The notes: generated from the sequence alone by a model not told the origin. A stretch of DNA of 64,000 bases from Pseudarthrobacter oxydans (GCF_034258515.1 NZ_CP139438.1:2356001-2420000), one strand, 5' to 3'; numbered from the stretch's first letter, positions 18,554-28,322 are shown. Numbers and translations: made by a program.

Positions 18554-19414
18554 TTACAAAGCGCGTCGGGGAAGGCCGACTGAGGCGCACATCACATCTA
18601 TGACGGCGGCATTGACGTCATCGCCGCGACGGGTAAAAAGGCGTACCTGTTCCACTGCCTGGTACAGCAGCATCTCCAGGCCGGGCACCACGGTGCCGCC
18701 GCCTGCCTGCCACACCGAGGCGACCAGGCTGGGCCAGGGATCGTAGGCAACATCCAGCAGCACGCCGGTAGTGGCCGTTTTCAACTCCGCTATTTCGGCC
18801 GCCAGCCCGTCCGCGGCCCGCGGTGGCAGGGTGGAGATGACGACGTCGGCGGCGGCCGTTGGGTGCACCGCGTCAGCCAGGCGGCGGATGTCCAGGTCCA
18901 TGCCCAGGCTTGCGGCGGCGGAGCGGACCTCCCCGGTCCTGGAGGTGTCCCGGACGAAGACCTGGACGTGGCCGGTCCCAAGCTCCTTCAGCGCCGCGAT
19001 GGCAGAGGCCGCTGTTCCCCCGCCGCCGAGGATGACGGCGGCGGGGGCTGGCCCCGTCCCGGCATGCCGCAGGGCGTTGACGATCCCGGCAACATCGGTG
19101 TTCGATCCAACGATCTTCCGGCCGCCGTCGTGGTCCTCGAAGGACACCGTGTTGACCACACCCAGGATCCCGGCAACGCCGCGGACCTCATCCACCTGCC
19201 CGAGCATCGCCGTCTTCAAGGGCATCGTGACGGACAGGCCGCGCCAGCCCGGCTGGTCGCGGATCTGCCGCATCAGCGTCGGCAGCAACTGCTCGGTGAC
19301 GTCAATCGCCGTGTAGCTGATGCCGACGCCCAGCCGGCCGTAGGCAGCAAGATGCAGTGCCGGCGACTTCGAGTGGCTGATCGGGTGGCCCAGGACGGCA
19401 GCCCGAAGGCTCAT
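18554..19414 (-). CDS. aroE: Shikimate dehydrogenase
   Basis: A 286-residue enzyme that reduces 3-dehydroshikimate to shikimate. The substrate site is visible as [12 protein letters not shown] near residue 14 and SVTMPLK near 62, where the Lys is catalytic, followed by Asn-Thr-Asp in SNTD. The nucleotide-binding loop [11 protein letters not shown] is near residue 130, with no classical NADPH-binding NRT motif (VRDTSRT is found instead, and its basic residue suits NADPH). The C-terminus has [13 protein letters not shown]. The ATG overlaps the mltG stop by 4 nt (ATGA). Confidence 0.94.
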   Translation of the reverse strand: MSLRAAVLGHPISHSKSPALHLAAYGRLGVGISYTAIDVTEQLLPTLMRQIRDQPGWRGLSVTMPLKTAMLGQVDEVRGVAGILGVVNTVSFEDHDGGRKIVGSNTDVAGIVNALRHAGTGPAPAAVILGGGGTAASAIAALKELGTGHVQVFVRDTSRTGEVRSAAASLGMDLDIRRLADAVHPTAAADVVISTLPPRAADGLAAEIAELKTATTGVLLDVAYDPWPSLVASVWQAGGGTVVPGLEMLLYQAVEQVRLFTRRGDDVNAAVIDVMCASVGLPRRAL

Positions 19415-21129
19415 GTGCAGCGTCCGGCGTTCGCCGCGCACCAGGCGTTGTACTGCTCGACGTACCCGTTGTGCTCGGCCAGCGTCCTGGAGAACTTGGT
19501 CTCCTTGGTGTCCAGGTTGATGGTGACCCAGTACAGGTAGTCGTTCGTCTTCGGCCTGGCGGCAGCATCAATGGCCGTCTTTCCCGGAGAGCCGATGGGT
19601 CCCGGGGGCAGTCCGGGATTCGCATAGGTGTTGTACGGGTTGGACTTGTCCTGGCGCTGTTCGTCCGTGAAGTTGTAGCTCTTGGTGCCCAGGCCGTACG
19701 TCACCGCCGAGTCCACCTGCAGGAAACCTCCGGTCTGGTCGTTGGGCTTGAGCCGGTTGTAGATGGCACCTGCCACGTCCCCGTACTCCGCCTGGCCGCC
19801 TTCGGCCTGGACAATGCTGGCCACGATCACGGCCTCGTACTGCTTGGCCGGGTCCGTGATGCCCTGCGACACAAGTTCGTCGGTTGTGATCTTAACCAGG
19901 GCCTGGAGGATGTCCTTTGCCGGGGTACCAAGGGGGAAACGGTGTTCACCCGGAGCCAGGTAGCCCTCAAGGTTTTTTGCGGTGGCCGGCAGCCCGAACT
20001 GGGCCGGCTGGTTGCTGAGCGCCTGCAGGTCCTGGATGGAAATTCCGGAACCTTGCGAAATTGCCTGCAGGGACTCGCCCACGCGCAGGCCGGCACTGAG
20101 GGCGAAGTAGATGACCTTGGTTTGGTCCTTGCCCAGCAGGACGTTTACGGCGTCGGAATTCTTCATCTCGTTCTTGAACGTGTAGTCCCCCGGAGCCAGT
20201 GTTCCCCCGGATGCGCTGAAGCTCTGGAGGAAGGTGTCCGCATTCGCCACCACGCGTTCGTTTTCCAGCTTCGCAGCGACGGACCGGGTGCCTTCGCCGT
20301 TCTCGACGGTCACCACGACTTCGCCCGTCCCCGGGCCCGGGAAGTCGGCGGGCTTGTCGCTGCCAAGCAACGGCTTCAGGAACTGCGCGCCGACTGCCAC
20401 GGCCGTGACGAAGACGGCAAGGGTAAGGAACAGTGCCAGCATCCGCCTGCGGCGGCGCACCTTCTTGGACGGTTTGGCCACTACCGCTGCCGTCGACGGG
20501 GCGGGAAGGAATTCGTGATGGTGCGCGCCGTCGTCGTGCCCCTCGGCGTAGTGGGCGTCACCGTAGTGCTCCTGGTCGTAGTGGCCATCGTGATAGTGAT
20601 CCGCGTGGTGCGCTGCAGGGTAGGCGGCCCCGTCCGGGAAGTGCGGCTCGTCGTCGTAATGCGTTCCAGTTCCGTGCTGGTGGGCTCCGAAGGCGGGCGC
20701 TCCTGAAAAAACGGGTGCCTCGTGGGCCTGAAGCCCGTCATGCCGGCCGGCTTCTTCATAGTTGGCGTCCCCACGGAAGTCTTCGTTGTGATGTGCCTCT
20801 TCCCGGGGGATGTCCTGGATGGACGGCGGAGTGAGGGGAGCAGCCGGAACGGGCTGTTCTACCGGTGTTTCCTGCGGTGCCGCTTCCTGGGGTCCAGCTT
20901 CGTTCCGCAATGCTTCGTCCTTAGGCAGGGGGTGCGGCTCGGGTGCCACGGGAGGTTCCGAAGGCTGCGGCGGAATGTCGTGGCCGGTCTCGTAGGCCTG
21001 CTCGGGCACCGCGTCCTGGCCTCCGGTGTTGAAGGTTTTTTCCCTTGCACGGAGTTCCTTGCGGGTCAGCGGTCGTGCTGCTCCGGCGTCCAGTGGGCTG
21101 GAAGCGTCGTCAATGTTGGCAGGGCTCAC
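19411..21129 (-). CDS. mltG: Endolytic transglycosylase MltG with a long His-rich N-terminal tail
   Basis: MltG (YceG family) cuts nascent glycan strands and helps set their length. The 572-residue protein has a 225-residue cytoplasmic tail, a membrane helix at about 230-250 after RRRRR, and the periplasmic YceG domain. The catalytic Glu is expected at 443 in ASIVQAEGG, followed by the family elements YNRL and NTYANPGLPPGPIGSPG. The tail is Pro/Glu-rich up to residue 110, then has 15 His between 150 and 205. Two Cys at 564 and 571 near the extreme C-terminus may form a disulfide. It starts with GTG overlapping the ruvX stop. Confidence 0.93.
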   Translation of the reverse strand: MSPANIDDASSPLDAGAARPLTRKELRAREKTFNTGGQDAVPEQAYETGHDIPPQPSEPPVAPEPHPLPKDEALRNEAGPQEAAPQETPVEQPVPAAPLTPPSIQDIPREEAHHNEDFRGDANYEEAGRHDGLQAHEAPVFSGAPAFGAHQHGTGTHYDDEPHFPDGAAYPAAHHADHYHDGHYDQEHYGDAHYAEGHDDGAHHHEFLPAPSTAAVVAKPSKKVRRRRRMLALFLTLAVFVTAVAVGAQFLKPLLGSDKPADFPGPGTGEVVVTVENGEGTRSVAAKLENERVVANADTFLQSFSASGGTLAPGDYTFKNEMKNSDAVNVLLGKDQTKVIYFALSAGLRVGESLQAISQGSGISIQDLQALSNQPAQFGLPATAKNLEGYLAPGEHRFPLGTPAKDILQALVKITTDELVSQGITDPAKQYEAVIVASIVQAEGGQAEYGDVAGAIYNRLKPNDQTGGFLQVDSAVTYGLGTKSYNFTDEQRQDKSNPYNTYANPGLPPGPIGSPGKTAIDAAARPKTNDYLYWVTINLDTKETKFSRTLAEHNGYVEQYNAWCAANAGRCT

Positions 21130-21725
21130 TGTTGCCTTCCATTATCTGAAGATTGGGCCGTTTCGCCGGGGGCGGCGCGCACAGTGTCATTCTGCCCGCT
21201 GCCTCCCAGGTCCACGGAAGGGGGCGGCGGCGTCACGCGTGAGCCGACGTCCGCTCCCCTGGCTTTCTGCATGTCGATGGCGTGCTGAAGGATACCCGCC
21301 GCCGCGACCTGATCAACTACTTTACGGTGATTCCTGCTGCTCATGCCAGCTTCATGCAGGTTGCGGTGCGCGGTCACGCTGCTCAACCGTTCGTCCACAA
21401 GGTTAACCGGGACGTCCACAGCACGGGCAGCCAGTTCGCCGGCAAGCAGCCGGGCGTAGTCCACGGCCATCTTGGCGGACGCCCTTTCCTCACCCTTGAG
21501 GGTGCGGGGCAGCCCCACGATCACCTGCACGGCGCCGAGCTCCTCGACCAGGTTTGCGATGACCCTGACGTCGGAGTTTTTCCTGGCGTTGCGGTCCAGT
21601 GTTTTGTAGGGCGTTGCCAGGATCGAGTCGCGGTCGCAGATGGCAACCCCCACCCGGACCGTGCCGACGTCCACCCCCAGTTTGATGCCCTGGGGGTAGG
21701 CGCCGGCAGCTGCAGGATTGGTCAT
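21126..21725 (-). CDS. ruvX: Putative pre-16S rRNA nuclease / Holliday junction resolvase YqgF
   Basis: An RNase H-fold protein of 199 residues. The fold's acidic residues are present in GVDVGTVRVGVA near residue 18, LVDERLSS near 110 and VDQVAAAGIL near 137. The family processes the 5' end of 16S rRNA in E. coli and has also been linked to Holliday junctions. The last 45 residues after the core are a Pro/Gly-rich tail not found in short homologues. It lies 6 nt after alaS and overlaps mltG by 4 nt, the conserved alaS-yqgF-mltG order. Confidence 0.94.
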   Translation of the reverse strand: MTNPAAAGAYPQGIKLGVDVGTVRVGVAICDRDSILATPYKTLDRNARKNSDVRVIANLVEELGAVQVIVGLPRTLKGEERASAKMAVDYARLLAGELAARAVDVPVNLVDERLSSVTAHRNLHEAGMSSRNHRKVVDQVAAAGILQHAIDMQKARGADVGSRVTPPPPSVDLGGSGQNDTVRAAPGETAQSSDNGRQQ

Positions 21726-21731
21726 GGGTGG

Positions 21732-24410
21732 TTAGCGCCGCGTAATGGCGTCAACAACCGCCGCCAGTGCCGGGCCGACCTTGCCGGCGTCGGTGCCGCC
21801 GCCCTGGGCGACGTCGTCCTTGCCGCCGCCTCCGCCGCCGAGGACACCCGCGGCGAGGCGAACGAGCGCGCCGGCCTTGACCCCGGCCTCCCTGGCGGCT
21901 TCATTGGTGGCCACCAGGATCATGGGACGGTCGTTCGCAACGCCGGCAACGGCCACAGTCGCCGCTGCCGAGCCGAGACGGTTGCGCAGGTCCAGCGCCA
22001 GGCCGCGAAGATCGTCCGCGCCACTGACCTGGCCGGCATCATGGGCGATGACGCTCACGCCGGCCGCGTCCTTGGCGCTGCTGACCAGCTGTGCGGCCGA
22101 GGCGGCCAACTGCTCCTTGCGGAGGCGGTCCAGCTCCTTCTCCGTGGCCTTGAGTTTGGCGAGGGTGGCGGAAATCCGGTCGGCCAGCTGGCCCGAGGGC
22201 ACTTTGAGGAGCTCGGTCAGCTCGGTCACCAGGGCGCGTTCGGCGGCCAGGTGGCGGAACGCATCCATGCCCACGAAGGCCTCCACGCGGCGGTTTCCCG
22301 ACCCCACGGACTGCTCGCCCAGCAGCGAAAGGCTGCCGATCAGGGAAGTGTTGGGCACGTGGGTGCCGCCGCACAGCTCGCGGGACCAGGCGCCGTCGAT
22401 CTCCACCACGCGTACTTCGCTGCCATAGTTTTCACCGAACAGTGCCATGGCGCCCAGGGCCTTGGCCTCCGCCAGTCCCATCACCTTGGTCTCCACCCGG
22501 AAATTGTTCCGGATGGCCAGGTTGGAGACTTCCTCGATCTCGGACCGGGTGGCCGTGCTCAGGCCTTCGCCCCAGGCGAAGTCGAAGCGCAGGTAGCCGG
22601 CCTTGTTGTAAGAACCGCGCTGCGTGGCTTCGGGGCCGAGGATCTGGTGGAGCGCCGCGTGCACAATGTGCGTGCCGGTGTGTGCCTGCTCGGCGGCGTG
22701 CCGGCGTTCACGGTCGACGGCGGCGCGGACCAGCGAGTCGGACCCGATTTCGCCTTCGCGCACGATCGCCTTGTGCACGCTCAGGCCCTTCAGGGGCCGC
22801 TGCACGTCAAGGACCTCGACGACGAATCCGTCACCGGTGATGAGGCCCGTGTCTGCGGCCTGGCCGCCTGCTTCCGCGTAGAACGGGGTCTCGGAGAGCA
22901 CCAGCTCGATCTCGTCACCCGTGGAGGCCTGCTGGACCGGGCGGCCGCCCGTGAGGATGCCGCGGACCCGGGATTCGCCGTCGAGCTCCGTGTAGCCGGT
23001 GAAGACCGTCTCGCCCTGGGCCAGGATGTCCTGGAACGCGCTGAGGTCGGCGTGGCCGCCCTTCTTGCCCTTGGCATCCGCCTGGGCGCGCTGGCGCTGT
23101 TCCTGCATGAGGCTGCGGAACGCTGCCTCATCCACCTTGAGCCCGGCTTCTTCGGCCATTTCCAGGGTCAGGTCGATGGGGAACCCGTAGGTGTCGTGCA
23201 GGGTGAAGGCGTCCTCGCCGGACAGCGGCTTGTTGGCCGCTTTGGACACCTTGACGGCGTCCTCCAGCCGGGCAGTGCCGGAAGCGATGGTGCGCAGGAA
23301 GGCCTTCTCCTCCGCGTAGGCGATGCGGCTGATCCGGGCGAAGTCGGTGTCAACCACGGGGTAGACGCCCTTCATGGCGTCGCGGGAGGCCGGCAGGAGC
23401 TCAGGCAGGCATGCCTGTTCCACGCCGAGGAGGCGCATGGAGCGGACGGCACGGCGGATGAGCCGGCGCAGGACGTAGCCGCGGCCCTCGTTGGAGGGGG
23501 TCACGCCGTCGGAGATGAGCATCAGCGCCGAGCGGACGTGGTCGGCGACCACGCGCATGCGCACGTCGTCCGTGTGGTGCGGGTCGTCGTCGGACTCGGC
23601 GGAGGTGTACTCCCTGCCGGAGAGTTCGGCGGCCTTGTCGATGACGGGGCGGACCTGGTCCGTCTCGTACATGTTCTCGACGCCCTGCAGGATCATGGCC
23701 AGGCGCTCCATGCCCAGGCCGGTGTCGATGTTGCGCTTGGGCAGCTCGCCCACGACGTCGAAGTCTTCCTTCGAACGCACGTTTTCGATCTGGTACTGCA
23801 TGAACACGAGGTTCCAGATCTCGATGTAGCGGGTTTCGTCCGCCAGCGGGCCGCCCTCGACGCCGTATGCGGGGCCGCGGTCATAGTAGATTTCGGAGCA
23901 GGGGCCGGCAGGGCCGGGCTGCCCGGTGTGCCAGTAGTTGTCCGCCTTGCCCATTTTCTGGATGCGCTCCGCGGGGACGCCGGTGTTCTTCAGCCACAGT
24001 TCCCTGGCTTCGTCGTCCTCTTCGTAGACGGTCACCCAGAGGCGTTCCGGCGCAAGCCCGTAGCCGCCGTCGTCAACGCTCGTGGTGAGCAGTTCCCAAG
24101 CGAACTTGATGGCATCTTCCTTGAAGTAATCGCCGAAGGAGAAGTTGCCGCACATTTGGAAGAAGGTTCCGTGGCGGGCAGTCTTGCCCACTTCCTCGAT
24201 ATCGCCGGTGCGGATGCATTTCTGCACGCTGACGGCACGCGAGTAGGGTGGTTCCTCCCTGGCCGTCAGGTAGGGAATGAACGGCACCATGCCGGCAACC
24301 GTGAACAGCAGCGAGGGGTCGCTGGAAACCAACGATGCGGAGGGAACCGCGGTGTGGCCCTTGCTGACAAAAAAGTCCACCCAGCGCTTTGTGATCTCCT
24401 GCGACTTCAT
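21732..24410 (-). CDS. alaS: Alanine--tRNA ligase
   Basis: An 892-residue class II synthetase. The N-terminal aminoacylation domain begins MKSQEITKRWVDFFVSKGH and contains the motif 2 segment CGNFSFGDYFKEDAI. The editing domain carries HTGTHIVHAALH near residue 575 and CGGTH near 675, which together make the zinc-binding editing site. The C-Ala domain closes with the glycine-rich segment GGGGGGKDD. The length is normal. A very long open frame on the plus strand across this gene is a GC-bias shadow. Confidence 0.98.
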   Translation of the reverse strand: MKSQEITKRWVDFFVSKGHTAVPSASLVSSDPSLLFTVAGMVPFIPYLTAREEPPYSRAVSVQKCIRTGDIEEVGKTARHGTFFQMCGNFSFGDYFKEDAIKFAWELLTTSVDDGGYGLAPERLWVTVYEEDDEARELWLKNTGVPAERIQKMGKADNYWHTGQPGPAGPCSEIYYDRGPAYGVEGGPLADETRYIEIWNLVFMQYQIENVRSKEDFDVVGELPKRNIDTGLGMERLAMILQGVENMYETDQVRPVIDKAAELSGREYTSAESDDDPHHTDDVRMRVVADHVRSALMLISDGVTPSNEGRGYVLRRLIRRAVRSMRLLGVEQACLPELLPASRDAMKGVYPVVDTDFARISRIAYAEEKAFLRTIASGTARLEDAVKVSKAANKPLSGEDAFTLHDTYGFPIDLTLEMAEEAGLKVDEAAFRSLMQEQRQRAQADAKGKKGGHADLSAFQDILAQGETVFTGYTELDGESRVRGILTGGRPVQQASTGDEIELVLSETPFYAEAGGQAADTGLITGDGFVVEVLDVQRPLKGLSVHKAIVREGEIGSDSLVRAAVDRERRHAAEQAHTGTHIVHAALHQILGPEATQRGSYNKAGYLRFDFAWGEGLSTATRSEIEEVSNLAIRNNFRVETKVMGLAEAKALGAMALFGENYGSEVRVVEIDGAWSRELCGGTHVPNTSLIGSLSLLGEQSVGSGNRRVEAFVGMDAFRHLAAERALVTELTELLKVPSGQLADRISATLAKLKATEKELDRLRKEQLAASAAQLVSSAKDAAGVSVIAHDAGQVSGADDLRGLALDLRNRLGSAAATVAVAGVANDRPMILVATNEAAREAGVKAGALVRLAAGVLGGGGGGKDDVAQGGGTDAGKVGPALAAVVDAITRR

Positions 24411-24579
24411 GAGCTGTTACGTACCCTTCTTGCTCCGCGCACTGACCGGCGCGGAGGTTCTTTCGCGTGCGGTTCCCGTAGCTGTACGGTTCCCGCCGGT
24501 GTTGTTATAACGTTTGGTGCCGCCGCATCGTGCGGTCGGCAGGGTGCGGGCCGGCGTGGTGCCGGACTGCGGGGCCTGG

Positions 24580-24822
24580 TCAGCGGCGGACCAGGTCTTC
24601 CGATTCGACGCCGAGGGCGGCCCGAAGATCGGTCTCGCGCTCACGCATCCCTGCGCGGACGGCATCGGCGAAGTCGTAGACGCCGTCAGCGAGCCGGTTC
24701 ACCGCGCGGTTGAGGCCCTCCGGGCCAAGCGCGGACTGCATGCCGGCCTGCGCTTCGGTCACCTTGCGGAAGGCGATCACTCCGATCGCCACGCCGATTC
24801 CCATCCAGACAAGTCGTTTCAT
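24580..24822 (-). CDS. Small membrane-anchored protein upstream of alaS
   Basis: An 80-residue protein with one N-terminal hydrophobic segment (WMGIGVAIGVIAF, residues 6-18) and a charged helical remainder. It lies 17 nt after the DUF948 protein and shares its strand, a pairing regularly seen before alaS in Arthrobacter relatives. No catalytic motif is seen. A 169-nt gap to alaS holds no other gene. Function unknown. Confidence 0.72.
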   Translation of the reverse strand: MKRLVWMGIGVAIGVIAFRKVTEAQAGMQSALGPEGLNRAVNRLADGVYDFADAVRAGMRERETDLRAALGVESEDLVRR

Positions 24823-24839
24823 TTTATGTTCTCCGGAAT

Positions 24840-25214
24840 TCAGCGGCTGCGGCGGCCGGCAGCGGGTTTCTTGCGGTTGGCAAACGCGGTGCGGACACCG
24901 TAGCTGAAGGCGGCCACCTTGATGAGCGGGGATCCGACTGTGGCGGCCACCAGCGAGGACAGCGCCGACAGGTTGGCCGAGGCGTCCGAAACGTTGGACG
25001 AGATACCGTCCACTTTCTTCAGCTGCTGGTTGGTGGTGGACACGGTGGCCGTGACCTCGTCCATCAGGGGCGTGGCGCCGTCGCTCAGGGACCGGATGGC
25101 CGTGCGCACCTCGTCAAACACCTTGCCCAGCTTCACGATGGGCACCGCGAGCAGCAGCACCAGGAGCGCAAACACCCCGGCAGCGATCAGGCCGGCAATA
25201 TCGCCACCAGACAT
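24840..25214 (-). CDS. DUF948 domain membrane protein
   Basis: A 124-residue protein with a membrane helix near the N-terminus (about residues 5-27, AGLIAAGVFALLVLLLAVPIV) followed by a heptad-rich helical region with many Ser, Thr and Asn and a basic C-terminus (RKKPAAGRRSR). This is the layout of DUF948 proteins, whose function is not established. I start it at ATG 25214; the open frame continues 120 nt upstream to a start without support. The preceding AGGAGA lies about 10 nt from the ATG. Confidence 0.78.
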   Translation of the reverse strand: MSGGDIAGLIAAGVFALLVLLLAVPIVKLGKVFDEVRTAIRSLSDGATPLMDEVTATVSTTNQQLKKVDGISSNVSDASANLSALSSLVAATVGSPLIKVAAFSYGVRTAFANRKKPAAGRRSR

Positions 25215-25310
25215 AGACGTTTCATCTCCTCGAAATTCTGTGGTTCGTGTCATCAGCGGATGCGTCAGCAAAACGCGTTTCCGCAGATGTCCCCCAAGTA
25301 CCTTACATAC

Positions 25311-25344
25311 AAAGAAGCCCGCGGCGCTTGCCACGGGCTTCTTT
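25311..25344. terminator. Terminator after rpsD
   Basis: Arms AAAGAAGCCCG (25311-25321) and CGGGCTTCTTT (25334-25344) form an 11-bp hairpin with A/T tails on both sides, so it can work in either direction. It begins 17 nt after the rpsD stop. Confidence 0.8.
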
Positions 25345-25361
25345 GGATACGCTGCCGGAAT

Positions 25362-25988
25362 TTAGCGTGCGTAGAATTCGACGACGAGCTGCTCTTCGCA
25401 GGTCACGGGGACCTCGGAGCGCTTGGGGCGGCGGACCAGGCGTGCCTGCAGGGCCTCCAGCTTGACGTCCAGGTAGGCCGGAACGGCGGGCAGGACGTCG
25501 CGGTGGGCGCCGGCTGCTGCAACCTGGAGCGGGACCATGGTTTCGCTGCGGCTGTGGACGTGGACCAGCTGGCCCTCGCCGACGCGGAACGACGGACGGT
25601 CAACGCGGACGCCGTCAACCATGATGTGGCGGTGCACAACCAGCTGGCGGGCCTGGGCGATGGTGCGGGCGAAACCGGCACGCAGGACCAGGGCGTCAAG
25701 GCGCATTTCGAGCAGTTCGATGAGGTTTTCACCGGTCAGGCCCTTGGTGCGGCGGGCCTCTTCGAAGGCACGGGTCATCTGTGCTTCGCGGATGCCGTAC
25801 TGGGCGCGCAGGCGCTGCTTTTCGCGGAGGCGTACGGCGTAGTCGGAGTCCTGCTTCTTGCGGGCACGGCCATGCTCACCGGGGCCGTACGGGCGGCGCT
25901 CCATGTACTTGGCGGCCTTGGGGGTCAGAGCGATGCCGAGGGACCGCGAGAGGCGGGCCTGACGGCGAGCACGAGTGTTGTTAGCCAC
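25362..25988 (-). CDS. rpsD: 30S ribosomal protein S4
   Basis: A 208-residue primary 16S rRNA-binding protein. The N-terminal zinc-type Cys cluster is absent, as in other actinobacterial C-minus S4 proteins. The S4 RNA-binding domain is at about residues 95-155 (RLDALVLRAGFARTIAQARQ; HRHIMVDGVRVD). It stands alone here, apart from the rpsK-rpoA operon, which is usual for this lineage. A 170-nt upstream gap presumably holds its promoter. Confidence 0.97.
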   Translation of the reverse strand: MANNTRARRQARLSRSLGIALTPKAAKYMERRPYGPGEHGRARKKQDSDYAVRLREKQRLRAQYGIREAQMTRAFEEARRTKGLTGENLIELLEMRLDALVLRAGFARTIAQARQLVVHRHIMVDGVRVDRPSFRVGEGQLVHVHSRSETMVPLQVAAAGAHRDVLPAVPAYLDVKLEALQARLVRRPKRSEVPVTCEEQLVVEFYAR

Positions 25989-26158
25989 TTGTGTCCTTCC
26001 AATATCTGCGGTGTGTCAGTGTTACTGGCCTCCACGATGGAGAGCATCGGCCAACCGCTGCCTTTTGCTACTGGGCACAGGGCATAACCTTCTCAACGTA
26101 AATTGGGGAGATTGTGCGTCCGTGCCTTGCCAGACAAACATCTATCCTACCACGGCGG

Positions 26159-27583
26159 CTACTTGCCCCGGACAATCTTCCGCAGCCGCTCCAGGCGCAC
26201 CGCAATGTCCCGCTCCGCGCCGTTGGCCGTGGGCTGGTAGTAGTCCCTCCCCACGAGGTCGTCCGGGGGATACTGCTGGGCGGCTACTCCGTGCGGCGCA
26301 TCGTGGGCGTATTTGTACCCCACGCCGTGGCCCAGCTGTTTGGAACCCGGATAGTGCGCGTCCCGCAGGTGCGCGGGGATGCCGTCCCCCAGGCCTGCCC
26401 GGACGTCGGCGATGGCCTTGTTGATGCCCATGTAGGCGGCGTTGGACTTCGGGGCGGTGGCCAGGTGCACCACGGCCTCGGCAAGGATGATGCGGCCCTC
26501 CGGCATCCCGATCAGCTGCACGGCCTGGGCCGCTGCCACTGCCGTCTGCAGCGCAGTGGGATCGGCCATCCCCACGTCCTCGGCCGCAGAGATCACGATC
26601 CTTCGGGCCACAAAGCGGGGGTCCTCCCCCGCTTCCAGCATCCGCGCCAGGTAGTGGAGGGCTGCGTCCACGTCAGACCCGCGGATCGATTTGATGAAGG
26701 CACTGATGACGTCGTAGTGCTGGTCCCCGGCACGGTCGTAACGGACGGCGGCAACATCGAGGGCACGCTCGGTGTGCTTGAGTTCGACGACGACAGGCCC
26801 TTCCCCTGCATCGTCCGCATCCCCGAACGCAACCCCGGCTGCCGCTTCCAGGGCCGTCAAGGCACGGCGGGCATCACCCCCGGAAAGCCTTACGAGGTGG
26901 TCCAGTGCTTCCTCATTGAGGTCCACTTTCCCGTTCAGGCCGCGAGGATCTGCAACGGCGCGCTGGATCAGTCCCTCGATGTCCGCATCGGTCAGTGGCT
27001 TGAGGGTCAGCAGCAGGGAACGGGACAAAAGCGGCGAGACGACCGAAAACGAGGGGTTCTCGGTGGTGGCAGCCACCAGGACCACCCACCGGTTTTCGAC
27101 GCCGGGCAGCAGGGCATCCTGCTGGGCTTTGTTGAAGCGGTGGATCTCGTCGAGGAACAGGACGGTGGTGGTCTTGTAGAGGTCCCTCGCGGTGAGGGCG
27201 TCGTCCATCACCCGCCGCACGTCCTTGACGCCGGCAGTGATGGCAGAGAGTTCCACGAACTTCCGGCCCGGTCCCCTGGCGATCACGTGCGCCAGGGTGG
27301 TCTTGCCGGTCCCGGGAGGACCCCAGAGGATGAGCGACGTGGGTCCTGCCGGGCCGGTTGTGTCCGCTCCCGCCCCGGCAGCGAGCTGGCGCAAGGGTGA
27401 CCCCTGACCCAGCAGGTGTTGCTGGCCCACCACCTCATCGAGGGTGCGGGGACGCATCCGGACGGCGAGCGGGCCGCGGGGGGAAGCGCTGCCTCCTCCC
27501 CCGGCAGGCCGCCCGACGGCAGGTGCAGCACTGTCGCCGTCGTCGTCATCATTGCCGGGCCCGTGCCCGAAGAGATCTTCCAC
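26159..27583 (-). CDS. rarA: Replication-associated recombination protein A (RarA/MgsA ATPase)
   Basis: A 474-residue AAA+ ATPase that acts at stalled replication forks. Walker [10 protein letters not shown] is near residue 92, Walker [13 protein letters not shown] near 143, sensor 1 [10 protein letters not shown] near 170 and the arginine finger follows in SRSLLL. The C-terminal tetramerisation domain includes [15 protein letters not shown] and [19 protein letters not shown]. The acidic, Gly-rich first 35 residues are extra and look disordered. The start is GTG at 27583. Confidence 0.95.
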   Translation of the reverse strand: MEDLFGHGPGNDDDDGDSAAPAVGRPAGGGGSASPRGPLAVRMRPRTLDEVVGQQHLLGQGSPLRQLAAGAGADTTGPAGPTSLILWGPPGTGKTTLAHVIARGPGRKFVELSAITAGVKDVRRVMDDALTARDLYKTTTVLFLDEIHRFNKAQQDALLPGVENRWVVLVAATTENPSFSVVSPLLSRSLLLTLKPLTDADIEGLIQRAVADPRGLNGKVDLNEEALDHLVRLSGGDARRALTALEAAAGVAFGDADDAGEGPVVVELKHTERALDVAAVRYDRAGDQHYDVISAFIKSIRGSDVDAALHYLARMLEAGEDPRFVARRIVISAAEDVGMADPTALQTAVAAAQAVQLIGMPEGRIILAEAVVHLATAPKSNAAYMGINKAIADVRAGLGDGIPAHLRDAHYPGSKQLGHGVGYKYAHDAPHGVAAQQYPPDDLVGRDYYQPTANGAERDIAVRLERLRKIVRGK

Positions 27584-27653
27584 ATAGATAGGCTACTTCC
27601 AGTTCACCTTCCGGTTTCGCCGGAAGCCACGCGCGTCAGCGAAGGGTTGACCC

Positions 27654-28322
27654 ATGTCCGTGCATGCCACCGGCGGAGCCAGGCCGCCGTCCGTACGGAC
27701 CGCTTTCGTCCCCGGCGCCCGGCTGGCCGGATGGGCAGGGCGGTTCGGTGCTGCGCACGGCGGGTACCGGATGACGGATGACGACGACGGACTGCGGCTG
27801 ATTGCCGCGGACGGCACCGAAGCATTGCTGCAGCCGCCGTGGCCGGTTGACGGACGGCCGGGCCGTGGGGCGGATGCCCTTGAACGGCTCGCGTCCCTCG
27901 CGTCCCAGCCGCGCAGGCTCGGCCTCCTGCTGGTCCGGCGCGGAGGATACGGCGTAGCGGTAGTAAGTGAGGGCGTGGTCCTGGCCTCCAAGGTGGGCTC
28001 CACCTATGTGCAGTCCCGGACCGCCGCGGGCGGCCAGTCGCAGCAGCGCTTCGCACGCCGGCGGAGCAACCAGGCAGACGCGCTGGTGGGGGCAGTCGCC
28101 GAACATGCCGGCCGCGTGTTCAGCAGTGCATCTTTTGAATACGTGGTTCCCGGGGGCGACAGGACCCTGGCCGGCCTTGTCCTCGAGCACCCGGCCCTGA
28201 AGGGCTATACCGCCTTGCCCCGGCTGGCCTGTCTCGACGTCCCGGATCCCAAGGCCTCGGTGCTGAGGAAAACCGCCGCCGATGCGTGTGCGGTGCGGAT
28301 CCAGGTCTCAGACCCGTCCTAG
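27654..28322 (+). CDS. acVLRF1-family peptidyl-tRNA hydrolase (Vms1/eRF1-like release factor)
   Basis: A 222-residue member of the actinobacterial VLRF1 family, bacterial relatives of the eukaryotic Vms1/ANKZF1 release factor that frees nascent chains from split ribosomes. The diagnostic catalytic loop is at residues 126-133, GGQSQQRF, followed by ARRRSNQ; Gln128 is the expected catalytic position, preceded by VGSTYVQSRTAAG. The fold is an RNase H-like eRF1 domain 2. It is on the plus strand, divergent from rarA by 70 nt and convergent and abutting a GNAT gene. A GAAGG site 8 nt upstream supports the ATG. A role in ribosome rescue is inferred from the family. Confidence 0.85.
   Translation: MSVHATGGARPPSVRTAFVPGARLAGWAGRFGAAHGGYRMTDDDDGLRLIAADGTEALLQPPWPVDGRPGRGADALERLASLASQPRRLGLLLVRRGGYGVAVVSEGVVLASKVGSTYVQSRTAAGGQSQQRFARRRSNQADALVGAVAEHAGRVFSSASFEYVVPGGDRTLAGLVLEHPALKGYTALPRLACLDVPDPKASVLRKTAADACAVRIQVSDPS

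Noticed and set aside
24417..24579. Possible small gene between alaS and the 80-residue membrane protein
   Set aside because: The frames there are Ser/Pro/Arg-rich, lack a ribosome-binding site and have no helix or domain. I treat it as the alaS leader.
24411..24579. T-box riboswitch before alaS
   Set aside because: No specifier stem, T-box sequence or terminator/antiterminator pair was seen in the leader.
21282..24713. Plus-strand open frame of 1143 codons
   Set aside because: It is antisense to alaS and follows from high GC at third positions. The translation has no domain, and alaS carries all synthetase motifs.
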